The notes under the pieces are model-generated. The model searched no databases. It was given only the letters and a program-made list of their open reading frames with translations, and had not been told where the DNA came from. A DNA stretch of 64,000 nucleotides, from positions 1,302,001-1,366,000 of the forward strand of contig OW051471.1 of the NCBI GenBank assembly GCA_932521025.1. The letters are read 5' to 3'. This DNA comes from Oscheius onirici (lineage: Eukaryota > Nematoda > Chromadorea > Rhabditida > Rhabditidae). Of this stretch, positions 22,845 through 34,215 are shown piece by piece. The translations under genes were made by a program, and so were the position numbers. Every line of letters begins with the position of its first letter. Positions within the stretch are counted from its first letter, which is position 1.

Positions 22845-25800
22845 ATGACGCAAGCTCTCCGGCTCCTTCTACTCTACATGTTATTTTTTGTTCAACAAGG
22901 CTGTGGACAGGTAAACACTTTTTACACGATGCTAGCTCATCTTTGGAGTGCTTAAAAATCACAATATCCCACATTGTCTACCCTTCCCATCTCGAGCATT
23001 CTAATTCTAGGAAAGCAGGTGCAATTAATAGTAAAAGTCGCCTGATTAAACAAGAATATAGACGCGTCGGAAAGGGTTAGAATTGTGACGGGATGGGAGG
23101 ATCATGGAGATCAGCATCAAGTTGAACATCGAAGGCCATTACATCAAAGGTTTTGAACAAGAACATCAAAGGATTGGAACAAGCTAGCTATCAGCAAAAA
23201 ACTTATCTGGGCCCAACAAATCATTTCGATGAAACCTACGCGCTGGGCAAAGCGAGTAACTGAATGGATCCCTAGACAAGGTACAAGACGAGCAGGCCGG
23301 CAACAGGTGTAGATGGATGGACGATGTAAGAGAGCAAGCTGGACACATGTGGTGGAGGCGAACTGCTGAGGAATGGAAAAATCTCAGAGATGCCCTCGTC
23401 GATCCCAGACTTGATTAGCAAATAAATTAGAATCTGGATCTGTGAAAAAGTGGATTCTTTGAAGAGAAAGGGATTTGCTTTTGCCCCTTGTTTTACTGAA
23501 TTCAACCGGACAAAAATGGAATAATACTATTGTTCTTTTCGTTTGTACTTATAGTTTGAACTACGCAACTGGACAAAAAGTGAACAATAGTTCTTACAAA
23601 AGCCAAATCCTCGTCTTTTCTCATAGGATCACTCTTTTATCGTCTGTTCCAGAAACTGTGGAAGAGTGAAGAAGAAACTCTAGAAGAGTACGTCGAGTTA
23701 GGTATAAAAGTTTCAGAACACCTTTTTCATTTCTAGAGAATCCCGTTGTTTTTCTTCAGATTTTCAGTCTACTCGTTGTATCAGGTATCAACTAGTTCGT
23801 TTGTTTCCAGATTCAGTGTGTTTTCAGTAACTGTACTTCTGTCACTAACCTCTTCGAGAACAGTCAAAGATACTAATCCGTGCCCCTACCAGTGTCATGC
23901 CTCTAAAAATAACGTTGCTTTCCGGATGCTGGAGCTTTTGAAAATCTGGGCAAAAAAAATATTGATCGGGCGGGAGTTCGAACCGGCAAATCCTCCGTCG
24001 GCGCTAAACATTGTTCACTAGCTAATTTTTGAATGTTGGTCAAACTTGCTGAGTTTTCTTTGCTGTTACTATTTGGTTTCCTGGAACAGACGATAAAAGT
24101 GTGATTCTATGGAAAAGACGAGGATTTGACTTTTGTATGAACTATTGTTCACTTTTTGTCCAGTTGCGTAGTTCAAACTATAAATACAAAAGAAAAGATA
24201 GTATTGTTCTCTTTTTGTCCGGTTGAATTCAGTAAAACAAGGGGCAAAGGCAAATCCCTTTCTCTTCAAAGAATCCACTTTTTCACAGATCCAGATTGTT
24301 CCCTTTTTGTCAAAATTCATAGAATTTACGCATAGTAATCTTTTATATACTAGCAAAAAGTCATGGCTCCATCGGATAGAGCTTGCTCACACCAATTTTT
24401 TCTTTTTTGAAAAAGCTATTTTCGTGCATCCTACAATAAGTTATTCCAAAAATACAACATTTTTCCTAAAAATTCTGCGTGCATAAGAGATATTGGTATT
24501 TTGACCATCTCAATCTTTTTACTCGACTTACTCCATTCTACAGTGTTAGCAACACATTGAATCAGAATTCCTGAAAGACGAAATACCTACGGCTTATTCA
24601 ATGAAAAGAGTGCATTACCGTAACACTATTTTCGAGACGGGACCGGCATAACACGTAAGCGTAGGATACTCAGCCATGAGTTTTAACAGAATGTGAGTAT
24701 CCTGCAAGACCCTTCTAGATTTTAAACAAATGGACATGCCGTGACAGCTCGACGGTTTCCAACAGATTGAATTTCTATATGAGAAGTTCTTGGAATACAA
24801 AAAAAACCCTTCCAGGTAGTCTGCTTCAGCTGCTACGGCAACTCGTCAACTTCTGGAAAATTATGTTCCATCGACTCTTTATGTACCGGTTCTTCTTGCT
24901 ATTTCAGTTAGTCTTCCCATTTTACCATTCCCAAAAAATATTCCAGACATCGACCCTCTTGGAGGCTGGTCTTCTGGCTGTAGTCGAGCCACAGCTCTGG
25001 CTGCTATAGACTGCACAATTTTGGTGACAGACTATACGGAATGCAGTTGTACTGGCGATTTTTGCAACAAATTTGAGGACGTCAACTACACGGTTCATCA
25101 GAAATGGCCGGCCAGGAGTCCATTGTGAGTTTTTTTTGGATGTTTTCGGGAAAATTTATATAGAAAGACTGTTTTGGAAAGCATTTTCTGAGTCGATCAT
25201 ACCGTAAATACTTGAGGCCACTATTCGAATACAAAAAATATGGATTTTTTTCATATTGACGACAACATTTCATACGTTTTTCAATACAAGGGTAGCACCG
25301 CCCTTCCAGGGCTAAAGATTCCTTGCCTCCTCCTCTCACATCTTTCTCGGACCATCAGTTCCCCCCCCCCCCTCCATTCTTCCCTTGTCACTCCGTACCA
25401 GTCACCCCCTGTCCCTCCAAAGAATCCATCAACGTCAGAAGAACACATCGTGTACTTGCTTTTCAGTTGGGTGAATTTATGCACCGTTTTGCATGGGTGC
25501 GTAAAGTCCTCCCAAATTTCAAAACGGTGCGTAAAGTCCTCCCCATATTTTGCGGTGCGTAAAATCATCCCCTTATTTTTTTGTATTTCCACCACAAGTT
25601 TTTGTTTTTCAAAGTTCAGCTATATTCTCAGTTTTTGTAACAATATACAGGGTAAAAAAATAACATCAGTATGCTTCTAGTGATAGCCTAAGCATGTAAC
25701 AGGGGTTATCAATCTCGCTGTGGGTTTTCAGTTGGGTCTGAGATGTCATAACTTTCTGGCAATCAGTATGCTTTTAGTGATAGCCTAAGCCTTAAAAAAG

Positions 25801-28800
25801 GGTTAATCACTCTCGCTGTGTATCCTCAGTTGGCCTGAAGATGTCATAACTTTCCTTCCTTGTTACATTTGCCTATTCATTCACATTTGGATAATTGTTC
25901 TGCGCCGAACGGCGATTGTTCCGCCCAGAAAACGAAAAGAAGCGATTGTTCCGAGGAACAATAATCCCGCCCCTGGTAAAATTTGTTTTTTCCCATAAGC
26001 AAAACGAATAAAAGCAGTTGATTTAAACGAACAAGATTACAAAAAGGTTGTTAACAGTACACAATCAAATATAAGGGGGAGGACTGTACGCACCGCTCAA
26101 ATTTTGGGGGAGGACTTTACGCACCCATAAAAAAGGGTGCGTAAAGTCCCCCAACCTTGCTTTTCCTGTCGCGACTTGTTAAAAACTAATTTGGGCACAA
26201 AGCTCTCCTCCTTATCCTCAATTAGAGCTTCAGACAAACACACAGACCTGGGAGCAATTTAAAATAGATCAAAATAGTTTCTACATGTGTTTTCTTATTA
26301 ACTTTTGATCTCTTCCCCAGTCAACCGATCCATTCTGATCCCTTCCCCAGTAAACCGATCTCTTTTGATCCCTTCCCCAGTCAACCGAACTCTTCTGCTC
26401 CCTTCCCTACTCAACCGATCTCTTCTGATCCTGTCACGTCTTCTTCCTTACCTAATCAATCGGACCTTTTCATTCTTTCCCTTCTAAAAAACCGATACGA
26501 ATTTTCCTATTTTCTGGCCATACAATTCCTCTCTGATCATATACAGATCGACCGGTCTCTTCGAATCCCCTATCGGTTACCCTGACTCTATTTCCTACTC
26601 GAAATAATTTAGTAAAAAGTTTTTGACGAGGAGAGGAATCAAACCCGCGTCGTCTGGGTAACAGCGGCGACTCTTAACAATACACCAAAACTTCGTGGCC
26701 ACGGATAAACAAACAAACACAGTCACAGAGTCAGCCACAGACACCATTTCGCTTTAATATTAAAGATTTTTTACTGGTAGCCAAGCTCCATATCTGTATG
26801 AGAAATGTACTAGGAAAGTCGAAAAATATTTTCTTCAATCCGAAAAAAATGTGTACGTAATTGCGTATTTTTTGTAGTTGAATAGTGGCGCAGTGCCTCT
26901 CTTCCAATATTTACGGTATGCACAATGATAAACTTTATGAGTTGGTGTTATATTTTCTGTTTCCGCAGCTCCATCGTTTCGAAAAAAATAGACCCGACTT
27001 GGATAACGGTTGTTCCAAGTTCTTGTTCAAATTCCAAGTTCAATCGGTTGTTCCAAGTTCTCCTTACCAAATTCTGTAACTGGTGACATAACTGGTAAAT
27101 AAATTCTTACATCTTTCACCCCTTTCTGAACTAAGGGTTATTTGTTCTTCCCGGCTTGTTGTTTGAACCCTTCAATAAATCCAACTTCCAGCACAACCCT
27201 CAATCTGGCCGTTCCCACAGGAGACATGATCACCTGTCAGGAATGTGGAAACTTGACGATCAACGGACTGGTCAAGGACATTCCCTGCGACGAGCTCAAT
27301 CTCTGTCAGGGAAACTTTTGTGTCACTAGTGAGTTTTAGCGATTTGCGAAGACAGAGCAAGTTTTCAAAGAAGAGAAAAGTAATGTAGAGTTCGCGAAAC
27401 AAAAAATGCCTGTTGCTCTTCTGATTGTTTAGTCATTTTAGTGCTTCCAATGAGTAGTTGTACTAACAAGTACACTTGGGCACGAGCCGAAATTTTTCGG
27501 CTCGAAAGGGTCGAGCTTTCCCCGAATAACTACTTTTTGAACAAGTTCGGATAGTAACAGAGTCGGCGAAACAGCAAATACATAACTGAAGACATCACTG
27601 TTTCAAATATCAAAGCGAGAAACTCGATTGCAAACTTTTATTACGTTTCATAGCAGAGGTAAATGGTAAGCCAAAACACGGCCGAAACCCCCCCACTCTA
27701 TTTGCGGCTCACAATATTACGCAAGTAGAAGCCCGCGCCCTTACTAGAATACTCTTTCAGCCAAAGAAACAGTTCTATCCCATTTGTGGTACAAGAAAGT
27801 CCCATTTTTAGAACCAAAATGCCGATTTCTTGAAAACCTTTGGTGTTTCGCAGAAGTCGTGTAAAGCGAACCTGAGGTAGCACGTATTGGAGAAATCCCA
27901 GCTATGCCCCCCCCCCCACCCCAGGTTGCCCCCCCCCACCAAAAAATCCAACTGGACGGTGGGAGGCATATCTAGGATGTCGACGTCCAAGATATGCCCC
28001 CCACCGTGGAAATTGGGGGGCGTAAATACACTACCCGGACCTTTCCTAGATATGCCCCCCACAGAAGTCAAAGGAGCCCCCACCCACTTTTTATCTACAG
28101 CGAAATTTTGTTTAAAAAAGGTTCAGTATGCTTTCTTTGGCTAAGCATTTAAGGAAGAAAAATCATCAATTCTAAGAAAATAACAAAGAAAAAGAAGGAA
28201 ACAAAGTAAAATCAACAAAAATTGGACAGGGGTGGAAATATATAAGGACTAACCTGGTTTTTTACTTGATTTTATGTCTGAACTGTACAAAATAATTAGA
28301 AAAAGGAACCTTTAGCAAAAAAAACATTGAAAACGGAAGAAAAGAAAGCAGAAATCTATGCCAAAAAATGCCTGAACAATGCTTTTTGGCAGATTTTCTC
28401 ACGACAGCAAAAAAGTTTGGCCTATAATTTTTTTTCTATTTTTAGCTAAAAAATAATTCCATAGTCTACTTACATATTTTTTGAACAAAAAGCTAAAAGA
28501 AAACAGCGGAAAAAAGAAACAGATAAATAGGCAGAAGAGGGAAAGAGAGAGAGAAAAATCGAAAAAGGAATCCTTAAATTTTGAAAATTTCGAAACGCGG
28601 GCTTGTAAACAGCGTGCATGGTGGAGGTTGGACTGACCAAGGTGGGGGACTGAGTGGGGGGCTAAATCTGTGGGGGGCTTAATTGATTTTGGTGGGGGGC
28701 ATATCTACGTTCTACCCGCACGTGTTATTTACTTGACGACTTCACAAAACCTTAATTTATCTTGCGTCCTTGGTCAAATCCCCACTCTTTTTATAGCTCA

Positions 28801-29464
28801 CAAAATTACGGAAATGGGAGGCGAAGGCAATACCAAATTAGTCTTTTCAGTCAGTTATATCGCATTGGTGAAACAAAAAATTGCCTCTGATGCAGCCAAG
28901 TGTCAAATTTTCATCTTGCATATTTTTAATTGACGAGAAAATGTGTACGTGGAATTCGCACTTTTTGTACGCTAATTTGCGTAACGAAAAGTAAGGATTT
29001 GACAAGAGCAAAAGTCAAAATTTCCAGAAATGTTCTTTTTCGATTTTTTGGCTTCGATTTTTTGGGAGTTTTTTTTCCGCTGCAGAGGTAAAACACTGAA
29101 GCAAATTAGCAAGTGTTTCGGAGAACTCAGCCGGAGGAAAATCATAATTTTCTCTTCCAGAACGTGGTCAAACGCCCCACTCTTACTGCGGCTCCAACTG
29201 GGAAGGTACCAGTACTGCTAACTGTTTCAAAAAGCCCGGCGAGGATGAGCAATGTGTCTGTCCTCAACAAATGTGCAATGCCGTCCTGCCCACTGAAAAA
29301 CGTAACCGTTTTTTTGGTATAAAAGAGAGAACATGGGATTTAGCGACGTCACAGAAACCAACCACCATTTTGACGACGATTTTGACGCCCAGTGTTACGG
29401 TAACACTAACGACCTTGAGTACGCTGGCAGCGGATCCGGGAGCCACGACTACAAAGCCTTGTGA
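22845..29464 (+). CDS. Secreted protein with two ET modules (245 aa, 6 exons)
   Basis: Exons 22845-22910, 24816-24906, 24947-25124, 27192-27328, 29161-29316 and 29355-29464 join in phase into 245 residues. Exon 1 is a signal peptide (MTQALRLLLLYMLFFVQQGC). Module 1 runs from VVCFSCYGNSS through SGCSRATALAAIDC to ECSCTGDFCN. Module 2 runs from ITCQECGNL through SYCGSNWEG to CVCPQQMCN. Each has the spaced Cys pairs and final C-N of the nematode ET module (a Ly6-like extracellular fold). There is no membrane span. The tail is acidic (HHFDDDFDAQC) and Gly/Ser rich. Introns 1, 3 and 4 are swollen by a LINE tail, foldback, MITE and SINE insertions. The last intron is 38 nt; reading through it gives an alternative Thr-rich tail, which I judge less likely. 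ET-module proteins are secreted, with few known functions. Confidence 0.8.
23236..23430 (+). pseudogene. LINE reverse-transcriptase tail, relic 2
   Basis: Reads TRWAKRVTEWIPRQGTRRAG, then after a one-base frame shift CRWMDDVREQAGHMWWRR, AEEWKNLRDALVD and a TAG. This is the C-terminal tail of a non-LTR retrotransposon reverse transcriptase. It lies in intron 1 of the ET gene and abuts a foldback arm at 23432. It is better preserved than relic 1. Confidence 0.72.
23432..24360. mobile_element. Foldback element, copy 2, in ET gene intron 1
   Basis: Inverted arms at about 23432-23665 and 24000-24360, the same arms as 7885-8770, with a spacer of about 340 bp. It includes the TTGAATTCAGTAAAACAAGG and CTTTTTCACAGATCCAGAT blocks. 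Confidence 0.68.
25493..26152. mobile_element. MITE with GGTGCGTAAAGTCC repeats in ET gene intron 3
   Basis: The left end holds three spaced copies of GGTGCGTAAA(G/A)TC, and the right end holds the reverse complement (GGGGGAGGACTTTACGCACC) plus one more forward copy. Sub-terminal repeats pointing inward fit transposase-binding sites of a non-autonomous DNA element of about 660 bp. No target duplication was resolved. Confidence 0.65.
26285..26765 (-). mobile_element. SINE-like element, reverse copy, in ET gene intron 3
   Basis: Tail units containing CCCCAGTCAACCGATC, then the B-box region (reverse GGTTTGATTCC) and head CACCAAAA...CAGACACCATT, as in the other copies. The tail here has about six units. 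Confidence 0.6.
27895..28720. mobile_element. C-run element, copy 2 (full length)
   Basis: Begins TATGCCCCCCCC and ends GGGGGGCATA, giving C-run inverted ends, with internal repeats of ATATGCCCCCCAC. The 500-bp core is nearly identical to 21600-22113. It lies in ET gene intron 4. A diverged relative is at 43195-43470. Confidence 0.75.
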
Positions 29465-31267
29465 GTTTTGAACAGTTTTGGTTTTGAGAAAAATTCAAGT
29501 AGAATTTGGGAACACTTTCAATGAAATGGTTGTCTTTTACGCATTCCCAAATTGAAAAGTTCGTAATATTGTTTGTTCTACAAAAGGAGATCAAGAACTC
29601 ACATCCTGAGAAATCCTACAAAGTGAGAAAAGTGTTTCGTTTCGTGCTGGAAGCAATAGCTCAACAAAAGTTACAAAACTGCGAGAAAAAACATCGTAAG
29701 AATCCATACCAGGCCTTTTCGAAAGTACAAATTGTAAAAGCAAATTGCCCATTTCCCAGATCCAGCAGCCATTCTTCTCCGGTCATTTTTACAGAGTTTT
29801 TAGAGCGAAGAAAAAACCAGAAAAGAATTGTGTTTCACTTGTCCATAAGGCAAATGGACTCTCCAAGTTGAACAGTTTTTGTAGTCATACGAAAAAAATA
29901 TCTGCACAATGTTCGACTGCTCTCAAAGAAATCTACAGTCTCCCAAAGCTTTCACACTTGCTTCATTCTAAATGTTTCACTGCTCAATATAAGCAGCGGA
30001 ATGTCCCGCTTGAAAGTGCTGGTCTTGTCCTATGTAGAAAAGTAGATGAAATCTTCGTGTCAGTCTTCAAAACGCGCTTCGACTGAGGCATTTTGCTAAA
30101 ATATTGGGCTTTTTTCACTCGGAATGGGAGCCAGACATGACAACAGTTCTCATTCGCTTTAGTAACTTTTTTGTTCCGTGAAAGTTTGATAACATGAATC
30201 AAGTTAAAGGAAACAATACAATCAGTCTGTCCTTGTTTATCGAACTGTTTTAAATACGATTTCGAAACTTTGTCAAAAACTGTACTGACTTCTGGAACTT
30301 TCTTCTCAAAAGTTTCCAAAAAGGCTATAGTACTCATAATTTTCCATAAATTTATCTGACGTGACGACAGTAATCCATTTCCAGCCATAACCTCCCCAAA
30401 TTTCAGTGGTCAAGCGCTGCAAGAACGGCATCAAGTTCTCTCCGAACGCCCAAGCTGTTTCAATGGGCGAAAAGCTGAAAAATATAATCATGGGTGGCTT
30501 TGGCTCTAATAGTAAGGCCTTACAGGTGATTTTTAGTTTAAAATTGTACAGCAAAAGAGTTTAGGAGTTCCAAGAAGACATCGACACGCACATTTGTGCC
30601 TATTCTGAGGAATAGTGCTTTCAGAGAGAGAAAAACTGTAATGAACAGACTACTTGTTGTATTTTTTTATCGATTGTCAGAAACGGATATGCAGACGTTC
30701 TATTGCTCGAGGCGCTCCTTGAAACTTTCCTTGAAACATGCTAGAAAGGAAAAAAATTGGTATTTTTGCAGCAGAACACAGTAGGAAAACATTTGTATCA
30801 TGTTTCATTGCCATTTTATAACTCGCGAAAATTTACGGGATTTGTTATATCGAAGGTTGATTCGAAATATCAAAAGTTCTCTCCACCTATTCCATAGCTT
30901 TAGAAATATACCAACCCCAAAGTATCTTCAGAATTATAGGCAACGGGTGACAGTTCCTTCTCGACAACTACACAATATGTTACTTGAAAGAATGCAACCG
31001 ATGCGTTCACTGAGCGACACAACTACTGATCACAAGCACACGAAAAAAAGCAATCCTAATTGTGCTTCTCGTTTGCATTAGTCTCTTACCAACCTTTATA
31101 GAGATGCTAATGAGAATGATGAATATGTAATGACTATGAGAAGTTTATTTTTATACACTTTCCTAAACGTTGATTTGTCCTAATCGTAAATAATTTCTGC
31201 CAACATTTCATTGAAAAGAGAAGAACAGAAAGGCAACAGGGTACGAATGGCGTACCAAATGGGGAAT
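29465..31267. other. Intergenic region with unproven fragments
   Basis: Contains a 114-residue open frame (29745-30086, six Cys) and the reverse-strand fragment at 30310-30478. Neither joins into a credible gene. The rest is AT-rich without clear repeats. Confidence 0.4.
30310..30478 (-). pseudogene. Possible exon relic of a ligand-binding (ANF-receptor-like) domain
   Basis: After a TTTTTCAG acceptor the reverse strand reads SPIETAWAFGENLMPFLQRL, then WGGYGWKWITVVTSDKF, closing with TGA. The GWKWITVVTSD string resembles the strand after the hinge in ANF-receptor domains of nematode receptor guanylyl cyclases. No flanking exon with matching phase was found. The similarity is from memory of motif shape only, so this is tentative. 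Confidence 0.25.
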
Positions 31268-33218
31268 TCAGGGAATGCAAATCATGTGGTAGTATTCGGC
31301 GTTGGAATCGACCAGTTTGGCAAGGGCTCTGTCCTTCCGGAACACCGTCAGTAGGGCTCCCTTAGGTAGGTCGGCATATAGATGTCCCGGATCTCCCCAC
31401 TTTGAGCCGCCTTGGCGATTGAAACCGAGGAACTTGACCGGCATCCATTTAGGGTTATCAACCCCCTGATTTCTAAGGATCCAGATAACAGCATCATTGA
31501 GCAGGCCAGCCACCACCTTCCCGGCGGTGTGCATTGTTTCCAATTGCACACCGTTAATAACAGGAGGAGGTGGAATTGTTCCAGCTCTCAGCATATCCGG
31601 GACATACTGAACATTGGGCCCTCCTTTGCCAGCTGGTCGTCATTTAGTCGCGGGCGACCCTGTTTTTGAAAGGGAGCACCACGCCGACGGTTGACTGGAG
31701 CAGGAGCTACTGGGGGAGAAGTTCTAGTAGTAGAACGGGAACGGGGACTACGCAATGGCGTATTAAAAGCGTCTGAAGAAGGGGAACGGACATGGGGTCG
31801 AATAGAGGTGACAAATGGAGAAGGGGTACGGAAGGTTCTATGAGGACTCACGACATTTCCGGGGGAGAGAGGTGGCATCGGCGATGGTGAGTGAGGCACA
31901 GGAGACGGTGGCTGTTGTTGTTGTTGTTGTTACTGTCTCACGGCAGCAAACTTGGCTCGGAGAGCACCAATTTTCAGTTGGGAGAGCATATTCGAGGTCT
32001 CCTGACAAAAAAAAAGATGTTTTGGAAAAGAAATAGATACTTCCCGGGACTAGCAAATTTTAAGATTTAAACTTCTTCCAGAGATACCATTGAATTTAGG
32101 AAGAAATCAAATATAATTTTTATAGAAACTCACCCAGATATCTTTGTGTAAAAAGATCCTTGTTCTTCTCTTCTGTCAGTTCAGTTTCTTGAGTAAGTTC
32201 TTTGGTTGGAGTACTCCACTGCAACTGATTTTCACTGTAGTCGGCTAGAGGAGGAGCAGGAACTTCATTTTCTTCGTTGTTGGCCGGAGGAAAGGCTAAA
32301 CGTTGAATGTTTTTCGGTAGATTTATTGCCACGCGGAACAAGCAAAGTCGTTCTCGTCTGGCTTTATTCAAATGGTGAAACAGTTCGCTTTGAGTTTTTA
32401 TAGCAAATAATAGCGGATTCCGTGTTCGTTAGTTTCATCCGTAAGCCTAATATTGGTATTTTATTGATATTTTCATTACTTTGAGGTCCACCAATAGAAG
32501 CACCAATTTTGGTAATAGAATGGTCGACATCACACAGCTCTTCAAATATTAGTGATTTTCTGATTTTTTGATGCTTGAAGCATTCGATCGGCCTGTCGTT
32601 GGAGCGATTGAGCTGCTTGATCTCGTTCATCTTGTTTTGCCCACGAGACCCTTCTTCGGGTTCGACCAAGAGGAAATCATCTTCTTCGTAAAATCGATCG
32701 TTGATCGTGTTCTTGACCAAATTCTTGTAATACAACTAATACAAAAAATCAAAGCGAAATTGTCAAAATACAAGTGAAAAATGAAGAAAATTAGCAAATA
32801 AAAATAATAAGAACGAAAACTGGTCAGTTTGAACTAGTTCGGTCAATTAGAACTAGTTCCTGTCAATTTGAACTAGTTTGGTCAATTTGAACTGCAACAT
32901 ATATAACTGTTCTACTTGTAAAATTCAATAGGTGTACTATCTTTTTGAGAAACAAAACAGAACTAGAACGACATTCACATCCATTGAATCATTCAGCTCA
33001 ATTTTGACATTTTCCAGCTCCAGACGACCTGATAATGGCATAAAATCACCAAAATTTTCACGGAAAACTACTTGTTGACTCAATTTGACCACTACTTCTT
33101 GCTCTTTGCTTCTTTGGAGGCAGAAAATCTTCGAGAGTTTCCTGAAAATCCTCTTGTCCTTCCTTATTCCAGTAGTAAGACGGCGATTCGTGCCACAGTT
33201 TCTTGCAGGCGGAGGCAT
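31268..33218 (-). pseudogene. Unknown gene family, member 2 (broken paralogue of 5053-7447)
   Basis: Reverse-strand blocks match member 1: the MPPPARNC start (33218), the SGRLELENVKIELNDSMDVN segment, an EELCDVDHSI segment (about 32500-32560), ANNEENEVPAP and KDLFTQRYL. Downstream the frame continues into KIGALRAKFAAVRQ, a CAA (Gln) run whose first codon is now TAA, a Pro/Ser/Arg-rich stretch (31588-31899) and, after a frame shift, an open segment WMPVKFLGFNRQGG...NAEYYHMICIP ending at 31268. A 4-base loss in the first exon also shifts frame relative to member 1. At least three lesions argue for a pseudogene. It still shows that the intact family protein carried a poly-Gln and Pro-rich region and a conserved C-terminal domain of about 110 residues that I do not recognise. 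Confidence 0.55.
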
Positions 33219-33358
33219 CTCGTGGAAGAAGTTTTTTGAAAAGTTGAGAAGAATGAAGGGAAAGCGAGCTGATTGATAGCGGTTTTCGCTTTTTACACCT
33301 GCTTTTCGAGAGAAAAATGGAGGAAAATGAATAGTTTCTAATTTTAAGAGGTCCTTAA

Positions 33359-33924
33359 TATACTTGGGCGTCGAGTCGAAAAGTCGAGTCACGAGCCAAT
33401 TCGAGTCGAGTTCTGGACTGACCCGAGTCGAGTCGGCTCGTGGGCCATGTCGAGTCGAGTCGTGCCGACTCGAGCTGGTTCGCGAGCCGAGTCGAGTCGA
33501 ATCTTACAATACATACAAAAGTGAAAAGTTTATTTCTCTCAACAAACGGAATTTCTGATTTTTCCTTGAGCTTCTGGCGAAATTCCGGGTGTTTATTGTT
33601 CAAATCTCACAGGAGTGTCGTTGTACTGCTTTTGATAACCGAATAGATCTTGCAGCAGAACGAGCACTTGGCTTTGCCGTCATTTCTTGAAAAAAATCCC
33701 AAACTTCGGACATTTCTAGCTGAAAAAAAAACAATTTTTGAAAGAATACGATAACAAACAAACAAGAGAAACAAGCAAGAACTAAAAAATACAAAAGATT
33801 CTCAGGCATTTCCCCGCGCTGTAGATTTGCCGCAGAATTTGAAACCAACCCGTCTCGACTCGAGTCGACTCGAGTCGAGTCGAGCCGACTCGTGGGGCAC
33901 CTCGAGTCGAGTTGCCCAAGTATA
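33359..33924. mobile_element. Word-repeat hAT-like MITE, copy 2 (GTCGAGTCGAG word)
   Basis: Ends TATACTTGGGC and GCCCAAGTATA match those of 1514-1870. The flanks are an exact 8-bp duplication GTCCTTAA (33351-33358 and 33925-33932). Both sub-terminal regions are built from GTCGAGTCGAG permutations. The middle, about 330 bp, is AT-rich without coding capacity. Confidence 0.88.
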
Positions 33925-34215
33925 GTCCTTAATGACAGTTTGATGAGAGTCATTTAGAGAATGTAAAGACACGCAGAAGAACTATTGGTTTATTGAATTG
34001 ACTCTTTGCCCATAGAACCACGAAAGTGCTTTGGTATTGTTCTGGAAAAAAAAGAATGTTTCATGAAATTTCCGCTTCAATCACCAAATTAGCGCTTTAC
34101 CTCCTTCCCTAGCCTTCATATCAATCCTATGAAACAAAACAAAAAAATCTAGAAATAGATTCATTTCAGTCAATGTTGCATATCGTCATCTCTTCTTCTT
34201 TTTGCTCCAAAAAAC
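33925..34215. other. 3' flank of the ABCG gene
   Basis: Short gap. A reverse-strand AATAAA at 33989-33994 lies about 220 nt past the ABCG stop and is a candidate poly(A) signal. Confidence 0.4.

Noticed and set aside
29317-29471. Thr-rich read-through ending of the ET-module gene
   Set aside because: Removing the 38-nt intron gives a frame with C/T-ending third positions and a clean stop. The Thr-rich frame looks like its frame-shifted shadow, though it is not excluded.
29745-30086. Cys-containing forward ORF as a secreted DUF19-like protein
   Set aside because: No signal peptide, no flanking exon and irregular Cys spacing.
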